Made by a program: the position numbers and the translations under genes
Notes under the pieces: generated by a model
What the model was told of the DNA's origin: nothing
What the model saw: the letters and a program-made list of their open reading frames with translations, nothing else
The model's database searches: none
Shown: positions 11,526 to 24,400 of the stretch, one piece after another
Layout: each line of letters starts with the position of its first letter
Numbering within the stretch: the stretch's first letter is position 1
Source: Adineta steineri
Lineage: Eukaryota > Rotifera > Eurotatoria > Adinetida > Adinetidae
Assembly: GCA_905250115.1 (NCBI GenBank)
Contig: CAJNOI010000075.1
Coordinates: 215,325-279,324, forward strand
Reading direction: 5' to 3'
DNA length: 64,000 nt

Positions 11526-12531
11526 TCTGCTTTCTTCTCTTTTTATCACTTACTATCTTCTTTTTTATAGTACTACAAGTATACATTATGATATACACAT
11601 CTATGACAACTAATATCACGTAAAAATGAGAAAAGAATCTTAGTTCTACTAATATTCCGAAAGGATACAGAACACGTTTTCTCAAAATAAAACTTAATAA
11701 AACTCTTCTATCGACACTTACTTCTAAAAATATAATAGCCGGTATCACTACTAACGTTCTAACACTTATCGTATTTTTTCAATAATACTACTCGATACTT
11801 TATTGATCCTGCTCACAATTTCTATAAATGTCATTTATTTATGTTCATCTCGAGATTACCTGAACAACCAATAAAGCCTTATGTTCTATGAGAAAGATCG
11901 TAGCTAAATCATTGAATATATATATATCTCGAATGATATACAATGTGATCAAATAGAAGAGAGAAAAACTAGATTTTTTCTTATTAATCTCTAAAAAAAA
12001 TAGATTGATGAGTGCAGAAATAATTCTCAACGATTTCTACTTTATCCTATTCTGTTTTTTTCTGGTCTAATAATAATAACAACTTGAATTTCTAACGACA
12101 TGAACAAGATGAGAAAGTTGTTTCTTCTAAGAATTATTCAACAAAATATATAACTCAAGTTGCCAGAACAATAGAGATGATGACACTAATGTTCGTTGAG
12201 TGTATGTCTTGCTCGTTAGAATTGTAATAATTGGAAATATTACACGTTAGTACACTTTATGATAGCCAAATATAGACGATAAAAAAAAGAAAGAAATAAG
12301 AAGGTTTAAATTCTCTCGAGATAAATACATTAAGTTTAAAACATAAATTGAATATGATACATAGTTTTTATTAAATAAATCAATTATAGAAAAAATCTAA
12401 AGGAAAGAAAAATATGAAAACAACTACGAGTCATGTTATTTTTAAATGGATAAATTACATGATTTTGACTAGCTCATAAACAAAGATATGAATACATGTA
12501 AACAACTGAAAGACGGCATTAAAAATATCGT

Positions 12532-12777
12532 ATGGTTTTCATCATCTGTCTTTTATCAACCACAATTTTTCTTATGTTATTTTTATCTTCTCTGTTTTCT
12601 TTCAATTACATATATAAAGTGAATTCTTGTCTATTGCAACTTCTCTGCGAAAGTTTCACTACCACGCAAAAAATAATCACAAATTTATTAGATGAGTCAG
12701 GTAAAATACTTTAATTTCCATTTCTATCTATTAGAAGAAATGTTATATCAATTTCGAAAATTAGTGATATTATAGTA
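12532..12777 (+). CDS. Possible small secreted peptide (weak)
   Basis: The ATG at 12532 opens a strongly hydrophobic signal-like N-terminus (MVFIICLLSTTIFLMLFLSS), then a segment with two cysteines (CLLQLLCESF), up to a good donor, CAG|GTAAAAT, at 12701. Two acceptors are available: 12733-12734, giving a 34-nt intron that is shorter than any other here, and 12773-12774, giving 74 nt. Each leads to a stop within about 20 codons; the end shown is approximate. There is no homologue I recognise and no repeat structure. It could equally be chance hydrophobic sequence in AT-rich DNA. Confidence 0.22.
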
Positions 12778-13167
12778 AATAATCTATGTTTATCATACAA
12801 AAAACTAGTTAGCTCTTCTCAGTAGATGAGTGCGTGTGAAGAGTATGACTATGTGAGAATGAAGTATAAATACACTCTTAATAAAAATACAAATACTCAT
12901 CGATAATTGTTTGAGAACATGTCTAATGCATTTCTCAAGTAATGTTGACGATCATCTTGCATCTGAGATATCCAAAACTCTCTCATAATGGAAATGATCA
13001 TATTGTAAGATTCTCAAGTGGAATCGAACTTGAGTTTACGGAAGTGGATATGAAGACTATATTTTTGTTATACTCTTAAACACCCACGATCTCATTGAGA
13101 TACTTAAACTTTGCTGTAATTATTCAGAGAAATGAGATTCTAGTTGATACTACTAGTCATTATCATA

Positions 13168-13228
13168 TTGGGTGTGGGTGTGGGTTACTTTCGCATCCAC
13201 ACCCACACGCTCACCCTCAAAGAAAAAG
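13168..13228. repeat. G/T-rich foldback with TGTGGG units
   Basis: GGGTGTGGGTGTGGG is followed by a short spacer (TTACTTTCGCAT) and then CCACACCCACACGCTCACCC, forming a near-perfect inverted repeat. It belongs to the same family as several elements at 45-52 kb. The strand carrying TGTGGG resembles the bdelloid telomere repeat as I remember it. Confidence 0.75.
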
Positions 13229-14487
13229 AGATCGTCCATCAAAAGCAAAACCTACCTCACTGGCGCGATGATTCGAGTTTTTCTGTATCAAATTTGTCTT
13301 CTCCGTCTGAAATATATAGTCTACAGTTTTTTTTCTACTGATAAAACATGTATTACTTACTGATCAAATTCTAATTCTTTACTTAACAAATTTCTTTTTC
13401 TTACTGACAGTAATCCTATATTTTTACTGATACTTAATATAATAGACCGAGCATTTGCATATTATATACTACTAATTTAAGAACCGAGCATTCGATATTA
13501 AAAAAACAATAGTAAATGTCAACATTTTTTTAATAATGTTTGAGTCATTATTTATCATATAGCGTTTTGGTAGAAATGAATGATGTCAGTTTCCTAATGA
13601 GAAATCTGTCGGATAAAATATATTGTCATCACCTAGACGTATAAGTTCTTCCCATGTAAAATAAAGTGACTTTTTTTACTCTTTTTCAATTTGCATAGTA
13701 CTTTAGAATACTTTTCCTACCTACCAAAATATTTAATCATACTTTTGCTAGCTTCGAAGTATGATTTATTACTTTTCTGGACTTTCTAAAGTACTTAATA
13801 GTACTATTTAGCCAAAAAGTATGAAAAACACTTAAAAAGGTTCATTTATAAGTACTATTCTCTGTCAAAAATCAACTATTGAAAGTACTTAATAGTCACT
13901 TTTATGAGTCAAATTTTTTTAGATGGATTATCACAGATTTTTCAATACTATTTAAAATACTATCATTATTAACATATAAAATGAAATTATGTCTCTCCTA
14001 ACGCATGTATGTTGTACTACGCTCTAGACTTTTATTTATTGAAATATGCCCATAATAAATTAGACAATCATCAATTATAATACTTAGTTCGAATAAAATC
14101 TTTCAATGAACAATTTAAAAGCTTTTTCACTATTCAATATAAAAATAGTATTGATTTTAAGATATCTAACTATGCAAAGTTACATATTATCAATAAATTT
14201 TGTCATTTTAATTAATAATAGATTATTTTATTATGTATATATGTATATATATATTAGTATTATAAAATTACATTGATAAATAAAAGCAAAATTAAAATGT
14301 GTATGTACAAAACATTCAAAATACAACGAAAAAAAAATCGATTGTTTGACAACATGAAAAACATTCATACTCTACGATACAATAAACTCATTCAAATTTG
14401 ATTTATACATAAAATAATAATATTGCACTTTATTGCCAATACAAAAAAAACTTTCTTATAGTTGTAGTCATAAATTAGTTGACATGA

Positions 14488-17400
14488 TTACCATAAATGA
14501 CATTTATTACTCGGATTCATAGTTGTTTTTGATTGACATGAAAATGCTTGAGCAAATTCTACACTATTTGCTAGAGTACCAATAATACGAAAACGTGCTG
14601 GTGAATGTGGATCATTTACTAAATCGAAATGCATTGCATTTCGAGTTTCTAAACTGCACCAGCTCTATTTAAGAAGAACAAAATTAAGTTTTTTTTTGTA
14701 AAGAAAATTGTAGATATTCATACATGAGCAAAGGCAATAAAAAATAATTGATCATTGCTATACGGTAAACCGGGTAAAGAAAGATTATTACCACCATTTA
14801 ATGCACGTTGCTTATGTTTTTGATAAGCAAGATAAGATAATTTTAAACCACCATTATCAGCAATATTTTCACCTTGAAAAAAATAATATTAGAAATATTG
14901 AAAAATAACTAGAAAGCAATTAGTGAAATTTAGCAACTAGGTAGCATTGAAAAATTTCTTACAATATTTGATCATATCTTTTTGTCTAAAACAGATATTA
15001 ATATGAAATGTATTTTAACAAAAAGATTCTTTCTCATCTTTTGTATAAATGCACGCTTTGTTTAATCAACAAAAAGTTCAATTTTAATGTCATTCAAGAC
15101 GAATGGGTCATTTTTGATCTATTGTCTATCTCCATAGGGAAACAACTTCTCTCAAATTCAATCATATTAGTGTCATATTGAGTACTTGTATGATCAACTT
15201 TTCACCAACTTTGCTGGATTAGCACCCGGGGAAAAGGGCCAATGAATAATTCATTGGACATAAATGATATTTCTGTAAACTTTGAATGTACAAAAAAAAA
15301 TCTATCTCATCTATTAGAGTCCATCACAGTTCATAAACAATCAATGTGGAAAACATGAACACTATGGAGTCTTCAAGAATTATATAAACTATTGAAACTT
15401 ATCAGTATAAAAGCTACGATTCAGATTCTGATGACATTATTTTTGTTGAAGGACATGGGATTAATTAAATACGTGAAACTATATTACGGTGAATCACATC
15501 TCTCTTTATGCTCATGAAAAGATTCACTGTAACTCTCAAGAATTCTTATTATAGACTAGAAATAGAATTACTTAATGTTCGTTGTCCATTTTCACTTTGT
15601 CCATCGAATGTATATTTTGAATATTGTTCAACGAAACATTTTGTTCTTTCTTCAAATTGATTTAATGCTAATTTAGTCCACCAAGAACGCATATTACCAT
15701 TCGCATCATATTCTCGACCTTGATCATCAAATCCATGAGTGATTTCATGACCAATAACCTAATTGAAATAAAAAAAAACATCGAATATTTTTTTATGTTT
15801 AATATTCATTGAAATTTTACTGTTCCAATTGCCCCATAATTAATTGCTATGGGTATATCTTTATGAAAAAATGGTGGTTGAAGGATACCAGCTGGAAAAA
15901 CAATTTCATTAGCCGATGGTGAATAATAAGCATTAACTGTTCGTGGTGTCATACTCCAACTTAAAAGAAAAATAATCAATAGGATTAATTAAAATAAATC
16001 TTCTTTACTCTGTAAGATCAACTTTTTGTTGAAATTTTAAAAGAGATCGTCGACGTTCACGTTCTATTATTTTAATACCATTATTAAAATATTCCGATTC
16101 AATCATAGAATAACCAACATAACTGAAATCAATAAGAAGAAAAGAATGCTTTTTTTCCTATTAATTCATGTTATATGTATTAACTAACCGTTCATTTAAT
16201 TTTGTTTTATTATTTATAAAATCCGGATAACCAACTTTTTCTGCAATTTTTTTTAATTTCTGTTTTGCTTCATTTTTTGATGGATCATCAATCCATTGAA
16301 TTCGATTGAGATTTTCATCAAACATTTGACGAATATTTGCAATTAAATCATTTGCTTGTTGACGATCTTTTTCACCAAAAACAGCTTTTATATAAAGTGC
16401 ACCTAAAATCAAATAAGAAAAATTTATTGAAATCATTTTATTCTTTTTTAATATTTACCAAGTCCATAACCAAATGCTCCATCAGTTTCTTTAACACAAT
16501 ATTCCCATCTTTCAGGTAATGAATCCATTCCATAAAGTTCTTTTAATAAAGGTAATGTTATTTGTTCAAATGCATGAGGTAAATGTGAACTTATATCGAA
16601 TATAAGTGAAAATATTAGATAATCAATAACAATATGACTTTTATTAGGTGTTAATAGATAATTATTTAAAATTGTTGATATATTTGACATAAGATCTAAT
16701 GATAGAACAATAACTTGATCATTTTCATTCAGTTTTACTGGATTTGATCCATTTATATTCAACATGTCATTAAGAAATGTATAAATATTAAGTCCAAGTG
16801 ATTGATAATGTTCTTGAAGCTGTTTTAAAGTCATTAAATAGTATGTTTCATTTGGTTTTTGTAATGCTTCCATTGGTACTGAAACAATACAAGAATCTCT
16901 ATGAGTGTTTCAATGGATTTATTATATATCAATATTTTTGTATTAATTCTAATATTACAAGTAGAGGTTAAAAGAACATAGTGTATGTATACATCTTTTT
17001 CCCACATGTTGATTGTATTGTTCATGAGGCTATTATACAGTTTTTTTTCGTTTATTTATTACACAGGTAGAAAGAAGATGATGTAATAAATCTTCTTTGT
17101 TTTGTCCGTTTTGATGAGAAGTAAAAGGGTTGCACTTAGTTTACCGGCTTACTACTTCTTATTTTCCTTTGTTCGTTTTGCTCTCTTCTATATTTCCCTG
17201 GATATATCTTCCGTATGTTTGTGTGTGCCTGAATAGGGCGGGGTGTAAAGAGCTAGTTTTTTTCTAAATAAATGGGTTAATGAATAAGGAAAATTTTTCT
17301 TTCCTCACGGGACTGATTCAATTGCAAAAAGGACCTTGTAATACATGAGTGATACACTTTCAAGATTCAACTACTTCATAAGCATAATTTGTTTTCATAT

Positions 17401-18561
17401 ATTAATTACTTACAACTAACTATGGCAAGTTCATATTCAAATTGCATAATATCATTAATACGTTTTTCAGATTGATTTTTATCGAAACCAATTAGTTGTA
17501 ATAATTCAGCTCCAACATTAATATAAGTCTCTCGAATCTGAATAATTGTATAAATATAAAAATTTTGTTAAAAATAAATAATTAATCTTACAATTTTATT
17601 TCTTGTATCAGTATCGGGATCACTTCGGTTATTCATGGATGAATTTACATAATAATCTCGACTACCAAGACCAAGTTGAGGTTGATTAATCTATTTATCA
17701 AATATAAAAATAAACATAAAGAACTTTATTGTCACGTTTTTAACTCACATGTAATACATTCCATGTTGAATTCTTATCATCCGGTCCAATAGAAATTGGT
17801 AATAAATATGAAAAACCATATTTCGTTGCAAGTATTTTAGTTAATGAAACAAATAAATCTTGCCAAGTTTGATTTTGATCAATATTAATCCATTGATTTA
17901 ATGTTAAATTTAAATTATTTTTTAAAAATATTTCTAATGGATCAATTTTTTGTTTTTCAATTTCACTTATATTCATACATGATTGATAAAATTTCATTGC
18001 TTCTTGTTCAGCATTAAATATATTCGAAGGATTATTTATTACGATTTGTTGTTCAAGAATACTTTTAAGTATAATAAGATTTTTTTTAGCTAATTCTTTC
18101 GTTGTTGACCAAGTTGAATGACCTTTTGGAATAACATTTGTTTTCATCCATTTCCCACATACAAATTCATGAAAATCATCACATGGTTTTACCGATTGAT
18201 TCATTCCTGAATAAATTGATGATGAAACTTGTATACATGCTGATGTTAAACAAATTTCATCTCGATGTTGTTTTTCTGGTTGATGATAAAATAATGTTGA
18301 AAAACTTGCAAATAAAATAAATGAAAGAAGTAGAACGATTATGATTAAATAACGTTCAAGCCGTGTTCGCCGTGAGAAATAAATTTTAAAATAATTTATA
18401 TTAAATTTATTTGCTGAAGAAAGTGTATTCGATGCATAGTTTCGAAGTTGAGGTTTAAATTCTAATTGATGTGGTTCATCAACATCTAATTCAGGTAAAA
18501 CAGCTGCTTCATTTAAATCGGCTGCACTAAGATCGTCATCGAAATGTTTATAACGGCTCAT
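14488..18561 (-). CDS. M13 (neprilysin-like) zinc metallopeptidase
   Basis: Ten exons in order, 18561-17749, 17690-17592, 17537-17414, 16878-16459, 16402-16189, 16122-16009, 15959-15821, 15758-15572, 14872-14724 and 14664-14488, join in frame to 811 residues. A cytoplasmic N-tail of about 70 residues precedes one transmembrane helix ([17 protein letters not shown]), so the enzyme is a type II ectoenzyme. The ectodomain starts with the usual cysteine pattern ([14 protein letters not shown]). The catalytic zinc motif is [12 protein letters not shown] (His645, Glu646, His649), the third ligand is Glu705 in SENIADNGG, and the C-terminus is KCHLW, as in neprilysins. The family cleaves short extracellular peptides, including neuropeptides. 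All catalytic residues are intact. The introns at 16879-17413 and 14873-15571 are long and hold nothing recognisable. Confidence 0.95.
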
Positions 18562-19104
18562 TATTTTTTATTGCAAAAACTGTTTTATCTGATCTCAAGA
18601 TTATACGCATATATACAGATCATACACGTCAATCAGTCAGTTGATTGAACATATAAATAGCGCTACAATTGGTTCAATTATCTATCGATTGTAGTGACAT
18701 CTTAATAAAGAAAAAATTAGTTTCATAAAAAAACTAAAGAAGAAAACTATTTCTAAACTAAATATTATTTTAAAATTTTACAATAATTTTTAGTTTTTTT
18801 CAACCAATGACATTTATTCATTATACCTGGAACATACCTTTGTGTAGAACCTAACGTTTTTCCAGGTATTTAAAAGAAATTAAGCCTTTTTTTGTAATAC
18901 AGACATGTAATCATTATTTATTACTTAGATTCGCAATTAAAAATTGATTGAATATGAAATCTACTTTTGGGAACAAATTATTTGAAAAGATATATAAACT
19001 TCTCAGAATTCAATATTATGCCGTCTTGTCAAAGATCATCTACTTTTATTTTTCTCTCTCAATCATTTCAGATTTATTATATCAATAATGAAACATTGTT
19101 AATA
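18562..19104. other. Divergent promoter region
   Basis: About 540 bp between the start codons of the M13 peptidase (minus) and the unknown basic protein (plus), so a shared bidirectional promoter is likely. A TATA-like AACATATAAATAG lies at about 18648-18660. No further motif is supported. Confidence 0.4.
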
Positions 19105-20170
19105 ATGTCATCAATTCTAAATTCTCCTAAAACACCAACTATTCCAATTCTTCATGATTCAAAATTTAATTCATCAATTGAAAAATCTTCTCAATCACAT
19201 CGTTCATCATTTCATCTATCGAATCTTTTTCATACATTAACAAAATTTAGTCGAAATATTCGAACAACAAATTCGTTTATACGTTCAACAGCAACATCAA
19301 CAAATTCAAATGATCAACAAATAAAATTAACTCGACGTTCATTTACAAAAAATGATACATTATCTTCATCAATAAATCGTCCATCATCCTGTTTTATACT
19401 TCTTTCACCATCAAAACAAGAACATGAAACATGTTTATTTTTTCAAAAACCAGTAAATCATAATACATCACCGAAATTAAATTCTATATCATCATTTAAT
19501 AAATTAAAACGTGTTTCATCATTTCTTTTACCATTAAAACGTCGACAATCTATGTCATTAAATCATAGTCTTTATGAAAGATCATTTAAAGCAAAAGAAT
19601 CAACAAAACGACGTTCTCGTCTACTTAATTATTCGATATTTAAATCAAAAAAACCTATATTAACAAAGAATATTTCTCTAAATGGAAAATATGGATATAA
19701 TATACATCAATCTTCTATTAAAATTATTCAAAAACCTTATATACCAATTGATCTTACACGTATTGATCTTATTTTACAAATAAGATTAAATATTTCTTTA
19801 TATAATAATTATCAATCAATAATATATGATATTCCAAATTGGTCATGTATACGATTATTAAAATCTTTCAATGGTATTCTATTTGAAAAACAAACATTAG
19901 TTATATTTCAACCGAAATTATATGAAAATAATCTTTGTCAAAAACATGTTTATCATAATTTTGTTTATATACCATTTTATCAAATAAAATCAGAAGAAAA
20001 TCATTCGATTCATATTGGTTATGATCCTTTAGCACCTACAACGATTCGAATACCATTTCAATGGATATTAAAGAATGGTTTAGATGATTATCAAATATCA
20101 TCAAAGGTTTGTTTTGTTTTCTATGTAATTGAAAAAAAGATAATATTCTTATTTTCAGGATATTGATTAG
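19105..20170 (+). CDS. Ser/Thr- and Lys/Arg-rich protein, unknown
   Basis: A large exon (to 20106) joins a 12-nt terminal exon (20159-20170) across a 52-bp intron; the final residues are SSK|DID-stop. I chose the ATG at 19105 (MSSILNSPKTPTIP). An in-frame ATG at 19018 would add 29 residues, but a TTTCAG acceptor-like site lies between them. The first 200 residues are disordered and basic, with many Ser, Thr, Asn and Arg and several RRxS-type sites (TRRSF, KRRQS, KRRSR). The last 110 are more ordered, with alternating hydrophobic strands (IDLILQIRLNISLY, FVYIPFYQI, TTIRIPFQWIL). No transmembrane segment or known motif is seen. Length is about 337 residues. It may be a signalling adaptor, but no function can be named. 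Confidence 0.6.
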
Positions 20171-21494
20171 CTATGAGGTAATGTAAAGATAATGCTTGTG
20201 CTTCTTGTTCGTTTTGTAATCGCTATGCACGCCAGTATATCTATCATATTCTTTATAAGATCTAGATTAATATATTCAATGAGTTTATCACGAAACGTAT
20301 TGGTAGTTTATAGAAACTATCCAAAGTATCTATTGTAGAAAAAGAGAACTGACTGAATGGATTAATTCATTATGATGCAATACTTTACATGAAATAAAAC
20401 AAGACAAGGTCAAAGAATATAATTAAAAAGTTGAAACCAGTTCATTTATTGTCGGGGATGACTTTTGAGATTCCTATAGTTTTTTCCTATTAACTTTGTT
20501 TTATTATCCTTTGATCCTATAGAATCCTCAGAGAGCTCTATTATTCTCGTGCTAGTATTACAATGTTCAATGAAAAGTACATTTAAAAAAAAGAATAGAA
20601 GAGAAAGTAAACTACAATGAAAAGAACATAATAACGCAGTTAAAAGTAAGATATTAAAGGAGACAAAGAGTGATCTAAAGCCACCACATTATTCAACACC
20701 TTCTATATCATGAGTTACAATAAGAGAAGTACAACGATGAGTTTCATTGATAAAAAGCATTGTAGATGCAATACACTAATGATTAAGAATCAAACCAGTT
20801 CGTTCGAGATCATCGTTATTAATTTCTATTGTAGAATCTTTCATTTTATTCTTTGCACATCTTTTGACTTATTTAGAACTTTTACTTACGACATCTCATT
20901 TTAATTGTCTATTCTCTGAATACTACTATCCTACACCTAGACCCATAATGAGATTCAATGATTAGTATACTTTACTTATTAATTAAAATCATTCCTTTAA
21001 AACTAAATATTTTTCTTCTAACTAAAAGCCTCTTCTTTTTATATTTAACAAGAGTATGATTACGAAACATTTTATTTAATCATTTATTTGTAAATCTTTT
21101 TGATCCTTTTCTTTTTCTTTCTTCTTCAAGTTTACAACACTACGATCAACAATTGAACAAAATGCAATGTTTATGCATAGTAATCATCAACTCTTCGGTA
21201 AGTATTCGTGCGTATTTAAGAATTTTCTCGTAATGAAAACCAGTGTTGATTTTTTGATTCTCTCTCTCAGTATGACGTCTCATATTCATTCGTCTATAGA
21301 AAAAACAATTCGTTTCATTTCTTTTTTTTCCTCTCTCTCTCTTTTTCTCAATCAGTGTATTGGTGGATATTATTCAATCTTCTTCTCTTCTTCGCTCGTT
21401 CAGTTCGCGATTGAATATATCTCGATCATTACCTTGAACAATCATCTAACAAATAGTTTCACTGAAAAATAAGCAACATAAAAAAAATTTCATA
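20171..21494. other. Intergenic, no certain gene
   Basis: 1.3 kb between two codirectional genes. A good donor, TTCG|GTAAGT, at about 21184 follows a short ATG frame at about 21161-21183 and could be an upstream exon of the RhoGEF gene, but I could not find a matching acceptor that keeps frame. Nothing else is supported. Confidence 0.4.
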
Positions 21495-24400
21495 ATGAGA
21501 AAAATACGTTTTCGTTATATAAAAGAAAATGGTAAATCAACATCTGTTACTGTTCGATGTAGTTTAAAACGTAAGTTAATTTGAATTATTTGTATTTGTT
21601 TTTAATATGAAGGCAAGGATTTATTAGTTACATATTTGATGTTCTTTTTTTTATTATTTTTATCAATCATAAAAAATAGCTTGTAGACATATGTCATATC
21701 CCTCAGGATAAATGATTGATCGTTGATTGACAAGAAAATGTCATTTTCGAAAATAAAAAAAGAACTTTTCGTGTTTGAGAATTGAGCCATTTTATGAATA
21801 ACATCAGGTAAGTAGGTATAAATAATTATTGATGTTCTTTTGAATACGTAATAGATCAAACATATGTCTTAACATTGTTTTCATTAATCATATGAATGAT
21901 TAGAAAATCAAAATACGGATGACATGTATTCTATCGTTAAGTGTATATTTTTGTTTAAAAATAAATGTTCCATATGGTAGATGCATTAGATGTTTCTTCT
22001 CTCTTCTATTTATCATTCAGTTCATTAACAACTAGTGACTGGTAAATGAATTAGATAATAAAATAAATGATGACGACACCAAAAGGTTAAATTTGTTTGA
22101 AACTTTACAGATTTCTCAATGAGCACATCAAGAGAAAAGTTATATATACAACATTATCATGCATCGTTGCTAGAAGATCGAAATACTAAATAGCAATCGA
22201 GATTTATTTTATTTTCCCACATTAGTTTTTTTTGTTGAAATTGTGTGTCAACTGTATGTTGAATGAAACATCATGTTCTTATCGCTCTTCATCGAGCAAA
22301 GTGATGATGATTAGAGTATGTACATTTGTTAATTCAGTACAGAAAAGATACACACATTCGTGTCAAGATGTTAATCAAATAAAATGAAACATATCGCAAA
22401 ATGTGCATCGTACATCTTGTGTAATAGATATAGAATAGTAATTTTCAAGAATAAAAAAAATAATTATTTTGCGTCTTTTTTTTCTAATCAATGAATAGTT
22501 GAAATCAAACGAAATAGAAATGTTCTTAAGAGACTAGTCAAATGTGTTAAAATCTAAATTTTTAAAAGGCTTTCCGCATTAATGATTGTTTGCTGATCTT
22601 GTTGTTTTTTCACACGTACACAGTAGGAGAGGAGATGTCGAACTTTTTTTTTAAACATAACGTTTAATAAGAGGTCAATCAACTGAGTTCAAATGATTGA
22701 CAAGATTAGTGGACACGAGTTCATAAGACAATAACTATCTATCGGTATGTGTTGTCTTTTAATTCGGATTCAATCTGATAAAAAACACTACAATACATCT
22801 GCATGTGTTTGGTTGTTCAAAAGAAAAAGTCAAGGTTTATTATCTCATTTATCATACAAATAAAACTGACATTAGTTTAAACTATGTATAATAAATAAAC
22901 AATATGAATAATCGTTATTTAATGAGAAGAAAGTTTTTTTATACACCTGATCAATCGAATTAGTTGTTTAGAAAGAAGCAGATAACATTTCGGATCTGTC
23001 GGAATGTAATCAAATAAAATAAAAGACTTCTTTTTCTTATTATTTTTAATTGTTTATATATGTTTTCTTTTCTTAGGTAATGGTACACTCATTTCTGAAG
23101 CACTTAGACATTATCAACGATTAGAAAATGAAAATAATGGAGAAAAATTAATAGAAAAATCAGCAAGAAAATCAGAAAAACATCGACGTCAATATCAAAT
23201 AAAAGAATGTAAAATTCGACCGATTATTGTTCAACAAGCTGTTACACATAAAATTAAAGTTAGTCTTAACATCTATTTATATAAAAGATTTCGAAATTTC
23301 AGAGCGAATAGATTTAGTTTTTTTTCTGCCTAAACTATCATTCTATTAATCAAGCTATTCTCTTTCTCGTAGAGAAGGGCCAGTAAACATAAATTGCATG
23401 CTTGTATGTCCACAGGGTCAAAAAAACATCGAAAACCGATTTTTCGAAAAAGTCATTGCTAGAGGTTTTTCAATGCGGGGAGTTCGAATCTGAGGTCTGC
23501 TGGGTGAAGAGGGGTCACAGGTCAAAAAACATTGAAAATCAATTTTTCACGATTTTCATTTGTTTTTCCAGTAAATGCGAAGAAAATGCATTTCTACGAG
23601 AAAGAGCTAAGCGAGTTCTCGAACGAGTGTTACTTGTTATTAATAGATGAATTCATTTCTTTATCTAGCCGACATATCATCATTTTGATCCAATACAATT
23701 ACGTCGTAAACAATGTTCATCAACATTAATCGATGAAGAGATTCCAATAATATCTAATCGTAATCTCAATTGTCTTACAACTTCATCAACATCATCATCA
23801 TCCGGTAGAACGTCAAATATTTTTTAAACTTCATATTCATGATTATTTTCTAGGTTTTCGAAGTAATTCCCGCTCATCAACTATTCAAACATCTTCTCTA
23901 GTTGGTTGTATAGCTAATACAGATATTCCCGTTTATGCTAATGTTGTAACAATTGAATCATCAAAATTTGCCTATAATAATACATCAGATATACGATTAA
24001 AGTTATGTCAAAATAATTTTAAACGAGCAAATATTATCAAAGAAATCTATAAAACAGAACATGATTATTTAGGACATTTAAAAAATTTAGTTGATGTAAG
24101 TTATTGAAAATGATCTATTATTTATTTTTATTTATTTATTTTTTTTTTGTAGGGCTTTTTAAAAAAAATGTGTTTACGTATAGACTTATTTTCTGAAAAA
24201 CAAATTGAATTATTAATGGGAAATATTGAAGAAATCTATCGTTTTCAACAATCATTTTTTCAATTATTAAAATTATCTATTAATGAACAAAATCCACATG
24301 AAAGTCTTATTGGAAAATGTTTTCTTCTATATGTATGTTGTGAAAAATGATTCAAAATTTTTATTTCTTCTTCTTTTTTTTTCAGAAGGAAGAATTCAAG

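Larger units (their letters stand above)
11526..14487. other. Intergenic, no certain gene
   Basis: About 3 kb of AT-rich DNA between the tRNA and the 3' end of the M13 peptidase. It holds a possible short secreted peptide (12532-12777), a G/T-rich foldback (13168-13228) and a cluster of AGTACT words (13690-13910). A minus-strand polyadenylation signal for the M13 gene is at 14429-14434. Confidence 0.5.

Noticed and set aside
11458-11748. Minus-strand open frame with a peptide-like C-terminus over the tRNA
   Set aside because: It is the antisense of the tRNA-Thr gene plus AT-rich flank; the cloverleaf explains the sequence.
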